A DNA stretch of 64,000 nucleotides from Triops longicaudatus (GCA_022885665.1 JAGQDJ010000039.1:124001-188000); one strand, 5' to 3'; positions 1-12,659 are shown, counted from the stretch's first letter. Made by a program: numbers and translations. The notes: a model not told the origin generated them from the sequence alone.

Positions 1-553
1 ACTAAGCAGTTATGGACGAAATGCAAGTCCTGAAGTGCTTAGTGTGATCCTACAATTTTGTAAAATTGTATATAATTGTTTTGATCTTCCATTGTGAACG
101 TTTTGCCAGACTATCCGTACGTTTTTTTTTTATCTTTTGTCGCCCTTTTCCCCTCCTTGACGATTAAAACAGAGTGTAAGAGCCTGCAAAAGTTTATAAA
201 AATTAATGGTTTTTTAAAAATGTTATATAGCGTGCCTTGCTATAAGGAAGTAATGATTCGACACGCTATACGCAATACTGTTGCTCGTTGTAATTCGTTG
301 TAATGAAAAGATAATACATTGCCACTGGTTAAATCAGGATGAAGTTCCCTTGCTTTTTGTTCTTTTTTATGTGAAACTTTGGCGATCGGGTAATCTTACG
401 TGTTGGCTAGTTATCCGTTATACATTACATACAAGTAATTGTTGTGCAAATTAATATTACCTACTGGTAAATACTGATTACTATAACCGACAAGGTATGT
501 AAGCCTACGCAGAAATAAATTTTTTGCTCATTAGATCGTGTTGTAAAACATCA
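1..553. other. Spacer downstream of TRMT2A, no gene seen
   Basis: AT-rich sequence with only short open frames that show no recognisable protein features. It should contain the 3' end of the TRMT2A transcript and then intergenic DNA running off the window edge. Confidence 0.5.
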
Positions 554-559
554 TTTATT
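554..559 (-). terminator. Candidate polyadenylation signal of TRMT2A
   Basis: On the minus strand this reads AATAAA, 16 bases beyond the TGA stop at 575-577. If used, the 3' UTR is very short. It is the nearest canonical hexamer to the stop codon. Confidence 0.45.
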
Positions 560-574
560 TCCAACGAACAATCT

Positions 575-3113
575 TCATGCTTTAGATAAAGAAGACTGAC
601 GCTTGAAAAAGACGACCAATTCGCTATGCGGTGTGTGTGGAAACATGTCTAAAGGTACGGCGTGTACTGGTACGAAAGGTTCGCCCTTATATGTATTTGA
701 TTCTGCGCGGCACAAGTCGACTAAGCTTTTCGTCGCAGCCTTGGCATCGCAGCAGACAAAAATGAGGGCCTGGAGTCGCGCGTCTTGACGTAACGCAATC
801 GTGCATTTGGGAACTAGGCAGCACAAAGAAGTAAACGAATTTGAATCTTTTATCTCTATAACATCGAATTTTAAACTTACGAATTCCAGCACGCGGAGGA
901 TCTATCACAGCTACGACTTTACTTTGTTTAACTCGACTCAACGCCAAAGACATCAAATCTTCGGCTTTTCCGGACAAGAATTCGCAGTTTGCCAAACCGT
1001 TAGTCTCGGCGTTAGCTTTGGCGTTTTCGACTGCTTGGGGTATTAGTTCTATTCCTACAACTTGTCCGCATTTCTAGAACGCAATTAGCAATTGCTTCAA
1101 CGTGAACGTTTATTCTACAGGTAATATACTTTTGCTAAAGATATGCCAATGGTGCCAGTTCCACAGCAAACATCAATTAGGGCTGTGTCTTGATCCAACC
1201 CGGCCATATCTCCCACGAGGTTGTAAAGTACCTCAGTAGCAGCAGTATTTGTTTGAAAAAACGCTGTGGGTGCTACAGCAAATTGTAAGTCGAACAATTT
1301 TTCGTGAATCACAGATGGGCCCGTGATAAGCAGCAATGGTGGATCTTCTCCAGATTTTCTAAGAAGAATACAATATGTCATTCATTTATCTCATTTTTTT
1401 TTAACTTTTGTTAACACAAAGAAGTAAAGGTCACGAAATGCGCGTACTTTGTCGCATAGTACTGAAGATACAAGCTTGTAAGTACTCCTTTGGCAGGCCC
1501 CTCCTCTGCCCACTGCTTAAGGTCAATTTTCAAATCCTGAGTATCCTGTTCAGTCATCGATTGTGGGTGGAAGACAATGATAACCATAACGTCGTTCATC
1601 TGGCTAGTACGGACAGTCACCACACGCCAAAACCCTGAATGATCTTTAGGATCAAATTCGGCTTTGCCAGAATTTCGCATGTATTCTTGAGTAACCTTTA
1701 GCGAAAAGGTATTAACTGTTGTGAATAAGTTAGAAGAAACTCACCATAACAGCTTTCTTCATGGAGTCTGGCAAATGTGGGAGATGTTGCACTGGTCCCA
1801 CGGCATTTGACCCGGCTTTGTAGCTACTAACACGAAAACCAACCGTCAGCTCATTTGTGTCGGGATTTTTTCCTAATTCGGAGTCAAGTTATAACTAACC
1901 TTTTAAGAAATGTCTATAAACGTAAACTAAAAATAAAGCGGAAGGAAAGGGAGGGTGATAGCAAATCTTACCGACAGTGAATTCGCATTTGTTGCGATAT
2001 CCTTCTAAGATGGGGGAGGCTTTATAGGGCTCCAGGCGGCAAATGACACCATCATTCTTTTCACTTTCTTCTTTGATGTACTGACGCAGGCTAGGGTTAG
2101 CCTTTTTGATTTCTTGTGTTACGTTCTTCAACGTTTGAAGCATTGTTTTATGCTTAGTACTCAACTACAAAGAATAAAAAAAAATTAAATTCAAGGAAGG
2201 TAACGTGAGGAAGTAATCAACCTGTTCTTCATAAGGTAGCTGGTTAAGAGGGAGAGTAGCTTCGCAAATCCTTTCTTCGATGGGACGATTGTCGATCTTA
2301 GGCTTCTTGTTAGAATCGTCTTGGCGGTTTTCAGTGTTCTTGCGCTTGGCCAATGGATCAGCCATCGCTTTGGCAAGCTAGAGAAAAAAAGTTTCACAAA
2401 TCCTTATATTTCTTACTAAATACCTTATTATATTAAATATGTCATGAATCTGTATTTTTAGGAAAACGTTGTCTTAAAACGTCATTTTAACCCAAGGAAC
2501 CACAGAAGATAGATTTACGTAAAAATCAAACTACCGAAATCGAACTGTTACCGAAAATTCGACTTAATTTTCCAACGTACTATTTCGAAATTATTGTAAG
2601 TTAGCCTTCAGTGAATCATTAGTACAAGTAAGCCCCCGTTACTTACTTTGACCGATATAACGTGAGATTTGAATTTGTTGGCTTGAATTTTGGTAATAGC
2701 GTCTTGTCGCTCCTCTTCACTTCGAAAGCCAATGAACATGCAATTGTTCCCAACTGGTTTGAGTTTATGCGCGTTGATCTGAAGTTTGCTGAGGTACTTC
2801 TTAAATTGCTGTGAAAATTTTGGATTTCAATATTTTCGAAATTTGTATCTGAGGTATTATCAAATTTTTATATTACTCCTATGCCGTAGTACTTTGGCAA
2901 GCCCGAAACTTCTATTTTAAAGCGTTCGGACGAGAATTCATTTCGCTCTAAGTAAGAGTACACATCTTCTCCACTCTCGGGCTTGGTTTCAGAGCCTACT
3001 GAGGTTTCTTGTTTTGCATTCTCGATTTCTGACGGGATGGCATGATCACCTGAAACTTGGCTCGAAAGACAGTCGGCTTGAGTCGTATCTATAGTTTCAA
3101 CTGCATTAGACAT
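575..3113 (-). CDS. TRMT2A: tRNA (uracil-5-)-methyltransferase homolog A
   Basis: Nine exons join in frame into 594 aa: 3113-2877, 2808-2647, 2377-2222, 2164-1972, 1872-1745, 1695-1448, 1358-1130, 1073-881, 813-575. All introns are GT..AG. The family makes 5-methyluridine at position 54 of tRNA using S-adenosylmethionine. Seen: an N-terminal RRM-like domain (about residues 64-133, starting KIEVSGLPKYYG), a basic linker, then the TrmA-type methyltransferase half with the fold-specific YRNKCEF segment, the SAM loop DVCCGTGTIG at 437-446, DPPRAG at 509-514 and the terminal TPHSEL motif with the likely general-base Glu580. Length and domain order match animal TRMT2A. Odd: the catalytic motif reads VCCDAK (535-540) where relatives have VSCNPR; the presumed nucleophile Cys537 is kept, but the following Asn-Pro is Asp-Ala. 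The ATG follows no in-frame alternative, and RANBP1 diverges 302 bp away. Confidence 0.93.
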
Positions 3114-3415
3114 ATTGCAGGCTTTAAATAAACTCCAATATCACTGCGTTTAATGCAATTAATTTACACAGGTATCAAAATTATTTTTGTTTACAAATCT
3201 TTTAAAGGCACCGCTGGTCAGGGAAAACACGTGAAAATTAAACGCTTCAGTGTCATCTGGTGAAGAATTTCAAGAACATAATCGAAAAGCGCGGTTCGGC
3301 AAGTAGCGCCATTTCATGAATTCGGCGTTACGTGTAAGCATCAAGATTTGTGTATGGTCATTTTTCGATTTCTCGTCCTTAAATATTTTGCTCGTTTGTC
3401 ACTTGCCTTCTCAGA
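3114..3415. promoter_or_regulatory. Shared bidirectional promoter of TRMT2A and RANBP1
   Basis: Only 302 bp separate the two divergent start codons, so promoters and both 5' UTRs must overlap here. Visible motifs are an E-box CACGTG at 3228-3233, a GC-rich core GAAAAGCGCGG at 3284-3294 that loosely resembles an E2F half-site, and GCGCCATTT at 3306-3314, which resembles the reverse complement of a YY1-type AAATGGCGC site. No TATA box is convincing for either direction. In mammals the orthologous pair shares a bidirectional CpG-island promoter. The motif assignments are inference. Confidence 0.7.
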
Positions 3416-4557
3416 ATGCCAACCAAGGTGAGGGCCTTAGTATGTTAAAATGCTTCTGAATAGCTCCATTGTATTTTTAATTAATATCTTTATTAATTTC
3501 TGGGAAATTAGGATGACACCCTTCCTCGCGACCAGAACGATACTATCGAAGAAGAGAAAGAACAGCATGGTAGCGACATAGAAAAAGAGGATGGCGAGCA
3601 CGATCCGTATTATCCACCCATCATCTATTTGCCTGAAGTGCATATTAGTACGTTAGAAGAAGATGAAGAAGAAATGATTAAAATGTAAGGCAATATGAAT
3701 AATAATGAATATAGCAGTGTTCTTTTCTCAAATTTATTTTTATCGGAATATTTATTTTTACATCATGAAGAAGAGCCAAGCTGTTCAGGTTCGATAAGTC
3801 CGAAGATCCGCCTGCATGGAAAGAACGTGGAACGGGAGATATCAAGCTTTTATGGCACAAAGAACGCAATTCAGTACGCGTCCTCATGCGGCGAGATAAA
3901 ACACTGAAGATTTGCGCCAATCATTACGGTAATTACCTCCTCACATTCTATCTTTTTTTTTTTCTTGCGTTTTCTTATTAGATTGATGTAACAATCGCAT
4001 CTCGATATTGTTTTTCGTACAGTAGTTCAAAGTGACTGTATATAGACTGTTTTTATCCTTGCGTATTTCGTAACTCATTTTGAAAGCAAGCCTTCGTTTT
4101 GTGCGTTTTTCTCAATAATGATTTATGGTGTCCTCAATGTAGTGGATCCTTTAATGGAACTGAAACCAAATTGTGGGAGTGACCGAGCTTGGGTGTGGAG
4201 TGTCGCTTTGGACTACGCAGACGAGACTCCAAAAGCTGAGATGTTGGCTATTCGCTTCGCCAATGCCGAAAGTAAGAATTTTCAACCTTTTACGTTGAAG
4301 TTCGTGAACTTTCGTTAAAGTTCTCTTCAATTCCTCTTAAAGATGCCCAGAAGTTTAAGGAAACTTTCGAGGAAGCTAAAAGCATTGTAGCAAATCGTTC
4401 CCAACCCAACGAAGATTCCAGCGAAAGTGACGAAGAAGATAAAACAACAGAGGAGAGTCCAAGTTCTGTTGTCGAGAAAGAAGGTGAGGCTGTCGAGCTG
4501 ACCCAGAAGCTGAGTAATTTACAAGTTGTTGAAGATCTCCAAACCGTTGAAAAATAG
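3416..4557 (+). CDS. RANBP1: Ran-binding protein 1 (Ran-specific GTPase-activating protein)
   Basis: Five exons, 3416-3427, 3512-3684, 3771-3928, 4143-4271 and 4343-4557, splice to 228 aa. The protein binds Ran-GTP in the cytoplasm and assists RanGAP in GTP hydrolysis after nuclear export. The RanBD1 domain covers about residues 43-175 and shows the diagnostic runs [39 protein letters not shown] and [16 protein letters not shown]. An acidic Glu/Asp stretch precedes the domain, as is usual. The C-terminus is acidic and ends with a leucine-spaced segment ([15 protein letters not shown]) resembling the nuclear export signal in vertebrate RANBP1. The first coding exon is only 12 nt (four codons). 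TRMT2A lies head to head upstream; the scaffold gene converges downstream. Confidence 0.95.
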
Positions 4558-4734
4558 CATGCCAGACGGTTTTATACACCCATTTTCCTTTCGTGACAAT
4601 TTCCTTTAAAAAATAAGCCCTTTTCTTATATTCTTAATTTTGAGCATTCCATTGAGTTGCCTTCGTGAAGTATTGAACCTCCTAGCTATTTTCGAAATTC
4701 TTGGCGATGTCGGAAAGTAATGGCTATACCATGA

Positions 4735-4740
4735 AATAAA
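4735..4740 (+). terminator. Candidate polyadenylation signal of RANBP1
   Basis: AATAAA about 178 bases after the RANBP1 stop codon, followed by a T-rich run at about 4783-4798, a usual setting for cleavage and polyadenylation. Confidence 0.55.
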
Positions 4741-5045
4741 GGAATGGCTATTTGTACATTTTTAAATTCCTAGCGAAATAAGTTTTTTTTTTTTTTCCAA
4801 AAACGTCTCTTTCTAAACCTTGTATTGCCACTTGCTGAGATGGTATCATAAGGCACTCCTTAAATAACAATTAGAGCAAGAGCAACAAGAATGAGGACAC
4901 CCACGCAAAGGCAGTGACGTAACAGTCGGGTACTAAAACCGGAAAAAAAGAACCAACTAGCACACAAAATCAAAAAGCCAGATAATTATTGTGACTCGCA
5001 GTTTTGTTTTATACCGTTGAAGAAAAGAAAATAACACACCGGGGT

Positions 5046-5051
5046 TTTATT
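5046..5051 (-). terminator. Candidate polyadenylation signal of the scaffold gene
   Basis: Minus-strand AATAAA, about 125 bases past the TAG stop at 5176-5178. Confidence 0.45.
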
Positions 5052-5175
5052 GCACATTTTTAGTGCCCCGTTAATCCTAATTAGGGGAGCTTTTAACATT
5101 ATGTAGATCTGCAAATTCGTAAAGACCCCAAAGGAGATTTTTCTGACCTCGTTATATATTTATAAGCGGCAAAAT

Positions 5176-8100
5176 CTAATTCACGCGAAAAGTGACTGGG
5201 CGGTAAAATTCTTGTGTCATATTCCAACCCCTGGGGGCGGTATTGTAATTCGCGAAATCAGCCACAGATTTCCTTTTTGTAGCGTTATCCACTACTGAAA
5301 GTCCTTGGCAATTTCCTGTAAAAGCAAAGGGGAATATCGATTGAAATTTCGATTTATTTATATTTTTGCATTTATTTAGTTTTCTTTAGTAATTGATCTT
5401 TCATTTTTATTTACCTGAGTGAGATGTTGTGTTGGTGGACGAAATGGTTTGTGTTGCTCGGCGCATGACTGGCGGCGTGGAGACGTGACTGGGGGCGGGG
5501 ACTGGGCTCGTTTTAACAATTTCGGGTACTTCCGGTACCTTTTTGACTAGAGAAGGCGAGTTTTGGATGGTTTGCGTCGTTTGAATGATGGTTTGTTTCG
5601 TTTCTTTGACGGAACAACTGCTAGTGTACTGTTCGCGAGTAACGGTCGTAGCAACTGGGCCATTCAGTACAGGTAGGAGGGGCGATTCCGTGGAAAAAAA
5701 CTCAGGAGGCGTGGCTGGCTGCAGTGGTAGCATGGGAGGGAGAGGATTCGGCACAGGTTGACATTTGATCGGCTGTGGTGCTGACGCTGGCTTGGATTGG
5801 ATTAGCGCAGGAGACACGCCCCGACGACTGACGAGGGGCGTGGCCGAGGTCGAGTTAGGACGAGTGGGGGTTGGCGACCTGCCTGATACAGCTTCAAAGC
5901 GCTGAACTTTGCGACGCACGCTGAGTTTAACAAGTTCAGCCTCTCGGGCCAGTCGCACGTGCTCGGGCGTGGCTTCTTTCACGTAGGGACGGATTTCGCG
6001 TTCCAGTAAGGCCTGGATGGCGGGGCTAGTGGTAGGCAGCGTGGGTTCTTCTGGTGCAGCGTTGACTGGGCGGGACTGAGATTCTTTTTCGAGGAGAGCT
6101 TGCAAGTTCGGTCGCGAGTTCAAAGGGGGTGGTGGCAGCCATTCTGTGGGAGGGGCAGCAGCGGAACTAGGTGGAGCGATGGCACTGCCGGGTAGTACGA
6201 CTGAGCGTAATTGAACTTGGGCGAACTCGGGAGGAGCGGTAGCGATCGGAAGTGGTGGCAGGTAATCCGTGGCTGGAAGAGCAGAGCAGCTGGGCGGAGC
6301 GACAGCAGTATCGGCCGGTGCAACGGCGCGTAACTGGACTTTGGCAAACTCGGGAGGAGCGCTAACCACCAGAGGCGGTTTGGGCTGTTCTTCCACATGT
6401 TTTAAGTGAGCTGTTAAAAGCGGCTCCTCTGAAACTGGCGCTAGAGATGTGCAAATTGAATGAGAAAATAATCGGATTTTTTAAGAAGAATAATTGACTT
6501 AATTACTCGTGTTGTACAAATAGTTTTAAATAAGAAAATGCACGGTTGAACGTTGGAAAACTTCGAAAATGTTCTCAGTATTCTGAGTAAATTCTCAATA
6601 CAAAGGGTATCTGTTTAGGTAGTTCAGAATAACGCGATATAAATTCGGAATATTCAGGGTGCGGCAGAAATACCTCACGAACGTCAAAACTTTTTTATAT
6701 ATATGGTAAGTCATACTCGAATTCTGAGTTTACGTTTCCCGTAGTGCATAGCCTCGAATGCCATTTTGTTTTGCCCATTTTTCCAGATTCTCTTACCCAA
6801 ATTTTTCAAAATTGCAATGCTTTTCCACGTTTTTTAAAAATGGTTAAGTAATTTTTCTGCTAATAGGCCGTTATTTCCAGAAGTTTTGCTTTAACTTTTT
6901 GGCAGATGACGGTCTTACACTCAAGGTGACCGCGCACCTTAGCTGGGGACCACGCAGTACTGTAGGTGGCATTGCAAGCTCAATGCATTCTTCAATGCTT
7001 CCCCACGCCATCTTATGTTTTTACGGCGCTAGAACGGAAATGGCAAAAACTAGTCAAGCATGACACACAAAGTAATCATAGGATTGTAATCCTGTTTTCT
7101 TTGAAATTCGTTTGAACAACAATCTAGAACATGTCGAAGCCCAATTTTTAAAAATATTTTTCTTGAAAAAAGGGAAAAAATGAGTCCATTTTGCATATTT
7201 ATACAACAATATTTCGCAAAAAGCTCTTCAAGGTATACTAGAAGTAATGGTCCTTTACATTACTGTCGTAAAGTTTTTCGGAAATATAAGTTAATTTTGT
7301 GACAAGGCCTGACTAGTCTCCTATGTTAGTCGCCCATAAAAGCCCTAGGCGCACCGTGGCCTTAAAAGAGTGTTGTTTATTTCATATTCTTGGACTTCTA
7401 TTATAAGACAAGCTCAAGGAAAAAAATCAAGAAGTTCGAGAGCGAATGAAATGCGTGCAAGCCTCCGTTGTTATCTACGGGGAAAAGGGCCGCGGAAATG
7501 GCTTTTACAACCTCAAACTTCTTTCATAAGAACTATCAAAATTTTCATTGGGCTAAAATGTTTCAAAATTACAGGAAACCAACAGTGGCATCTTAAGCAC
7601 TTCGAAACTGAAGGAGAATTTTTAGTACGTTTACCGCATCTTTTGTTCACAATTTAAGATGAGGAGGTATTTCTGCCACATCTTTTCTATAGACAGAAGT
7701 GCTCCTGAATTTATTCAAAAGTGTACGCGCTATGTACGATGTTGGTTTGTTAAATGCATTGTTAACTTCCAGTAAGAGTTACCTTGATCGGAAAATTCGT
7801 TAGTTAAGGCGGCAACAATTTCTTCAAATTCAGCGAGTTCAGTCATTTCTTGGGAGCCAAGGCAGCAGAAAAGAAGTGGGGTTAATTCGTTAGTGTAGTC
7901 GCAATGATTAATTTCCTTAGTTAGCCAAGTTAATTGCGAATCAAATTTACCTTCGGGCGGCTGGCTCCAGGCTTTAACTGTACTGGGTTTGTGCAGATCG
8001 ACATTACTGGCAATAGGTTTGGAAAGATTCGCAAACGGTTGCGGATCTTCCAGCTGTGGTTTAGGTTCGGCTTGAAGCGGAAGCTGACGTTGGGGAAAGG

Positions 8101-11100
8101 GCTGGGACGCTGGTTCGAGCTTAGGTTGAGTCAAAGGGGCGGGGCTTGGTTTACTAACAGGATTGGCGGACAAGTTCATTGAAACAGGCCTGAAAGGTAC
8201 CAATTTGGGTTTGATTTCTAAGGGTTTCAGGTTAGGGTTGACTAGCTGTGATGATTGGACCCATGCTGGGGATGGTGTTGGTTCCACCTCCTGCGTGGTC
8301 GGGGCAGTCGGCGGTATAACTGCTTGAAGTGTTTTTGTCAAAGGCGGCCGCACTTCCTCGAAAGCTTTGTCGACCGATCCATCTTCAAGAGCAGCATCCC
8401 AGGGACTCTTAATAAGTTTGACACGAGGCGCATTGATACGCTCCTGCATCATATTAAAAGTATTAAAGTTTTATATATTTTACTTTATTATGCTTACTTC
8501 TATTTCTTTCATTTTCTGGAGCTGCTCGGTTCGAATGTCAGTCGTTACTGTCGTTGCTGCTGGAGCGGCGGTAGGTGGGGCCACTGGCGCTTGAGGGGCC
8601 GGGGTCTCGGCGGGTTTCGTATTTGTCCCGTCGATAACCCACTTTTCGGATTTTTCTTTTCGCTTGGCGAAGAGCGCAGCACCTGCAAAAAGAGTGCACT
8701 AATTAAACAGACTCTAAAACTAATAAAAGACGTAAAACAAAGTGTAACAAATTGAAGAATAAATAGGAACTGAGAAAAAGTGAAGTCAATCAAGGCTTGT
8801 CATTGTACCTTTGCCTTTAGGGGTGTGCAAGTCCTTAACCAAGCTGGAGCAGATCTCGGGACTCGCTGGTGCAGCTATCAGTTCATCCAGAAGTCCAGAA
8901 TTGCGTAGTGTGTGCAAATCGATCACCTGGCCTCGGGGATTCATAACTAGCTTAAGAGGCGATTTTTCGCGAAACTTCACTTCCTTAATCCACGGAAGAA
9001 ATGAATTACACAAAAGTTACGTCAGATGAAACTTTAATGCTCTAATTGTATAAATACTTGAGGGCCGACATGGGGAATCTTGAATGAGAGCAACGGCTCC
9101 TGACTAGATGATTCCTCTTCGCGGCAGTTTTCTTCTTTACGGATAATGTCGCCATCTGGGGAAAAAAAGGGAAAATCCAGCTCTTACAACCTGCCTTTTC
9201 GCACGAGGAATCTTGGGTTTCTTTAGATGACACTTCGTGGGGAAATTACTGACAATACTTAGAGAAACAGCATGACAGCAGGAGTAACGAAATGTACCAG
9301 CTTTTCTTTTTTTTTTTAAAAAAAGCCTTAGTCAAGTCTTCCTTGAAAATTAAAAGTGACGTACTGAAGTAACGAGAACCACCTTAATTCGGTAGAGGTG
9401 GGTAGGGACACAAGTAACATTTCATGCTTTGTCAGATTTTTCTCTTAGCACGAACTTAACTATCTTCTGAATGTTTAATCACCAGACGCAGGTATATATC
9501 TGCTCTCCGTTAAGCTATTGTATGCCTCTTAAAAACGTAACACAAGATAAAACTAACCTTCAAACTACGAAGTTTCTTTTAACCGTGGAAACAAGTAACA
9601 TCGTGTTTAACGACGTTTTCCCATAAGAAATTTTACCAATCAAATTTCCTATGATACACTCAATGTATCGTAGCGAAAGTTTGCAGTTAGTCACAAGCAA
9701 TATTGGAAGATTTAAGCTGCATCTCCGTCAATGAGTTGTATAACAAAAGTTGTATAAATAAACAGAGAAACGCAACGCTGTGGCAGCGCCATTTTCAAAT
9801 GTCACATGCTTACCATTTCAACTCCTAAGTATAAACGGTGTCTTGCTTTTACAGAGCATAGTCGCTCTATTCATAATCATTTACAGTTGCTTAACATACT
9901 TAGATTAAAACAACCGGTGTCCTGTCTGCGATGGATTTCCCCAACGCCGAAAGTTCTGAACCTCCAAAAGCAAGTTACGTCATGCAGCGTTGCCATTTTT
10001 CACGACTCGTTTCCCGTGATCAAGAAATCGGCTGTTATAACCGTTTCCACTGGTGTCCTGGGATTTCAAGGCCCCCTGTAAAATAACTATGGGACTGTTG
10101 TACCTAAGATTTTCAGGTCCTCTTCAGTAGCATTCTATGAGCTCAAAGAATATTTTGTACCAATTTTTGATTATTTATAGCGAACGCAATGGGTGAAAAA
10201 GAGCCGCCCATTTCTTCTAAAAAAGGTAGCGAAATAAGACATTATTGAATATCTCGATTAATTTTCAATCGTTCGGCGTACAACTTTGTATAATGCTACT
10301 TAACGATATACGGCCTAACCGTGATATTTTACAGCCACAATTATGTCTGCAAAACGTCACGGTCAGTAATAAACCTCTTGTTCAAAAGTTTGTTATTTTC
10401 GCGTAACGTTATTTTTATCTATACCCTCCTCTAATTTTTCATAAAATATTTGTCAGAAAAAGACTATCGTGTATAATCTTTTTCACTTTTTAAATGTTTA
10501 CTGAAAAATTCTGCAGGTTAATGAGACATTTCGCTGTGATCTGAGGCGATACTTTATTTTTCAATGGAACATTCCGAAATTCCATGACTAAAGTATTTTG
10601 ACCATCATGGGCCAATTATTTTGTGGATGTGGCTTGGAAGCATAACTTGAAAGCTCATTAGTAGTCAAATGTTACCAATTCAAAATGCTTGGCAGATGTT
10701 AACAACGCAACCTTGCCGGTGTGTTACGAGCTGTTAGAAGCGCAAATAAAAAAGGAAACTCTTATAAACGGCGGGTTATTGGGTTCACTCAAGATTTAAC
10801 TGTCTTTGTCGGTTCGTAATGGCACATCTATGACAGCTTTGCCTAGTTTGGGAGGTGCGCCTATGCTAGGCACCCATCCAATCCTGATGGGCATGATTTG
10901 TTAGTGCCGGTGGGTTCGCGCTGATCACAGAAATATACACACTGGCACAGTTTATCAATCCAGTCTGAATATTTTTTACTGGACGAGGACAAAAAAGGCT
11001 TCAAAGCACTGCGAAAAATCCAGATCTCCCCGCAAAAAAGTGTTTATTGGATAAAGACGACCCGAGTTTCGTCTCGCTACTGATCTTGCGAAACTAGGGT

Positions 11101-12621
11101 AGCATTATGCCTCAGTATAAGAAGGTTTTTAGCTAGACCTGGTACCTATTTTCAGCCACCTTTAGCCCACATCCATATCCTTTTTTCCCACCCAAAAAAT
11201 GGGTAGGAAGAAAGGGAAGCATTTGGGACGAAATGAGAACTTGTAGAAAATCATTGTCTCGTTTAAAAGCACGCCAAGAGCTATTTCATTTGTCCCAACC
11301 TTTCTCCGGGTACGATTACAAGCAATACGTCGTTGCCCAGAACTTTGGACATCTTTTCTCGGGCTTTCTTGGAGAATGTCCCACTCCCGTGGCGGTCACG
11401 GAAGTTTAGCTTGCTGCACTTCTTTTGTGTTTAGACAGATGTGCAGGCTTGCGAGGCGTTCTCCAATGAAAACGTGTGTAAATTCGCAAGGGTTGCTAAA
11501 CGACAACGCCTGACCAAGAATTGCACTGTAAAAGTAATGGGGAGTTTCCTTTAAGGATGAAAAAATATTGGCGTAAAAGAGACACCGGCCTTTCCAGAAT
11601 TTCTAAAAATTACGCCAAAAGTATTATATAATGCATAAAGTATTAAAAATATTAATTAAGCATTTATATAGTATGAAAAAATATTAATAAAGTATTAGAT
11701 TTATTAATAATAATTTTCTTATATGTGCACGTACAATATGATTTATTACAGCTTATTTTTGAGTAGGGACAGTAATAGAAATAGTTATTGACAAGAATCT
11801 GATTTTTTTCCACGAAGACATCTTTTTAACTGGTTTTCTATGGGGACGCAGAAAGTAGGTCTTTTAGAGTTTGATTAGTAAAATCGTGAAATGCAAATAC
11901 ATCTGACTAAGGTTAGAGAAATTGGAAGACAAAGTTTTCAGTAAGGGCTAAGATTAGCACGAGGCCACCTCCGTTTGCTTCCGTCGAGTTCTTTACTCGA
12001 AAGCTAGCATGGAGTCATTTTGGCCGGCGACTTTGGCAGCTTGTAATGAGGCGAGTCAAGACAGTTTTGTGAGTTTAAAATGGACGTTTAGATGTAGGGA
12101 TGCAAGTATTGTTACCTTCAGACTCGTGGACCCATTTGAATGATCGGTTGCGACGTTTCACATACATGCTTTGGCCTTTGGATTGTGTGTTGTTTTCGGA
12201 ACTCAGCGACTGGGAGATTTGGCGTGCCAACTCCACTTGCTCTTCCACCGTTGGGTGCAGCGGCGAGTAGAAACTCGACGAGGCAAACATTCTCCCTGGA
12301 ATAAACGCGGGCAGTATTTTCAAGTTAATGGAAATAAATTTTAATAATGTGTTTCACATAATTTTCTATTGCTTGCAAAACACAAAGGTTTCATGACTTA
12401 AAAGTAGGGTTTTGGCAACATCTACCCCCCACCCTGAGTCAAACAAGTATGACAACCTTCATACTTCTGGTATCTTTTGATTTTCTTCGCTGTATTTCCC
12501 CCTTTTACAGTTTTTTTTCTTTTTTTTTCGAACGTGTATCACCCATTTAACTGGATGGCGCGTGAAGGACACAATTTGAAAATTCGACCCCTTCCATTTG
12601 TCTGAAAAAAAAGTCCATCTT

Positions 12622-12659
<38 letters not shown>

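Larger units (their letters stand above)
4558..5175. other. Convergent 3' region between RANBP1 and the scaffold gene
   Basis: The 618 bp between two opposed stop codons hold both 3' UTRs: the plus-strand poly(A) signal at 4735-4740 and a minus-strand signal at 5046-5051. If both are used the transcripts end some 300 bp apart. No gene or repeat was recognised. Confidence 0.6.
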
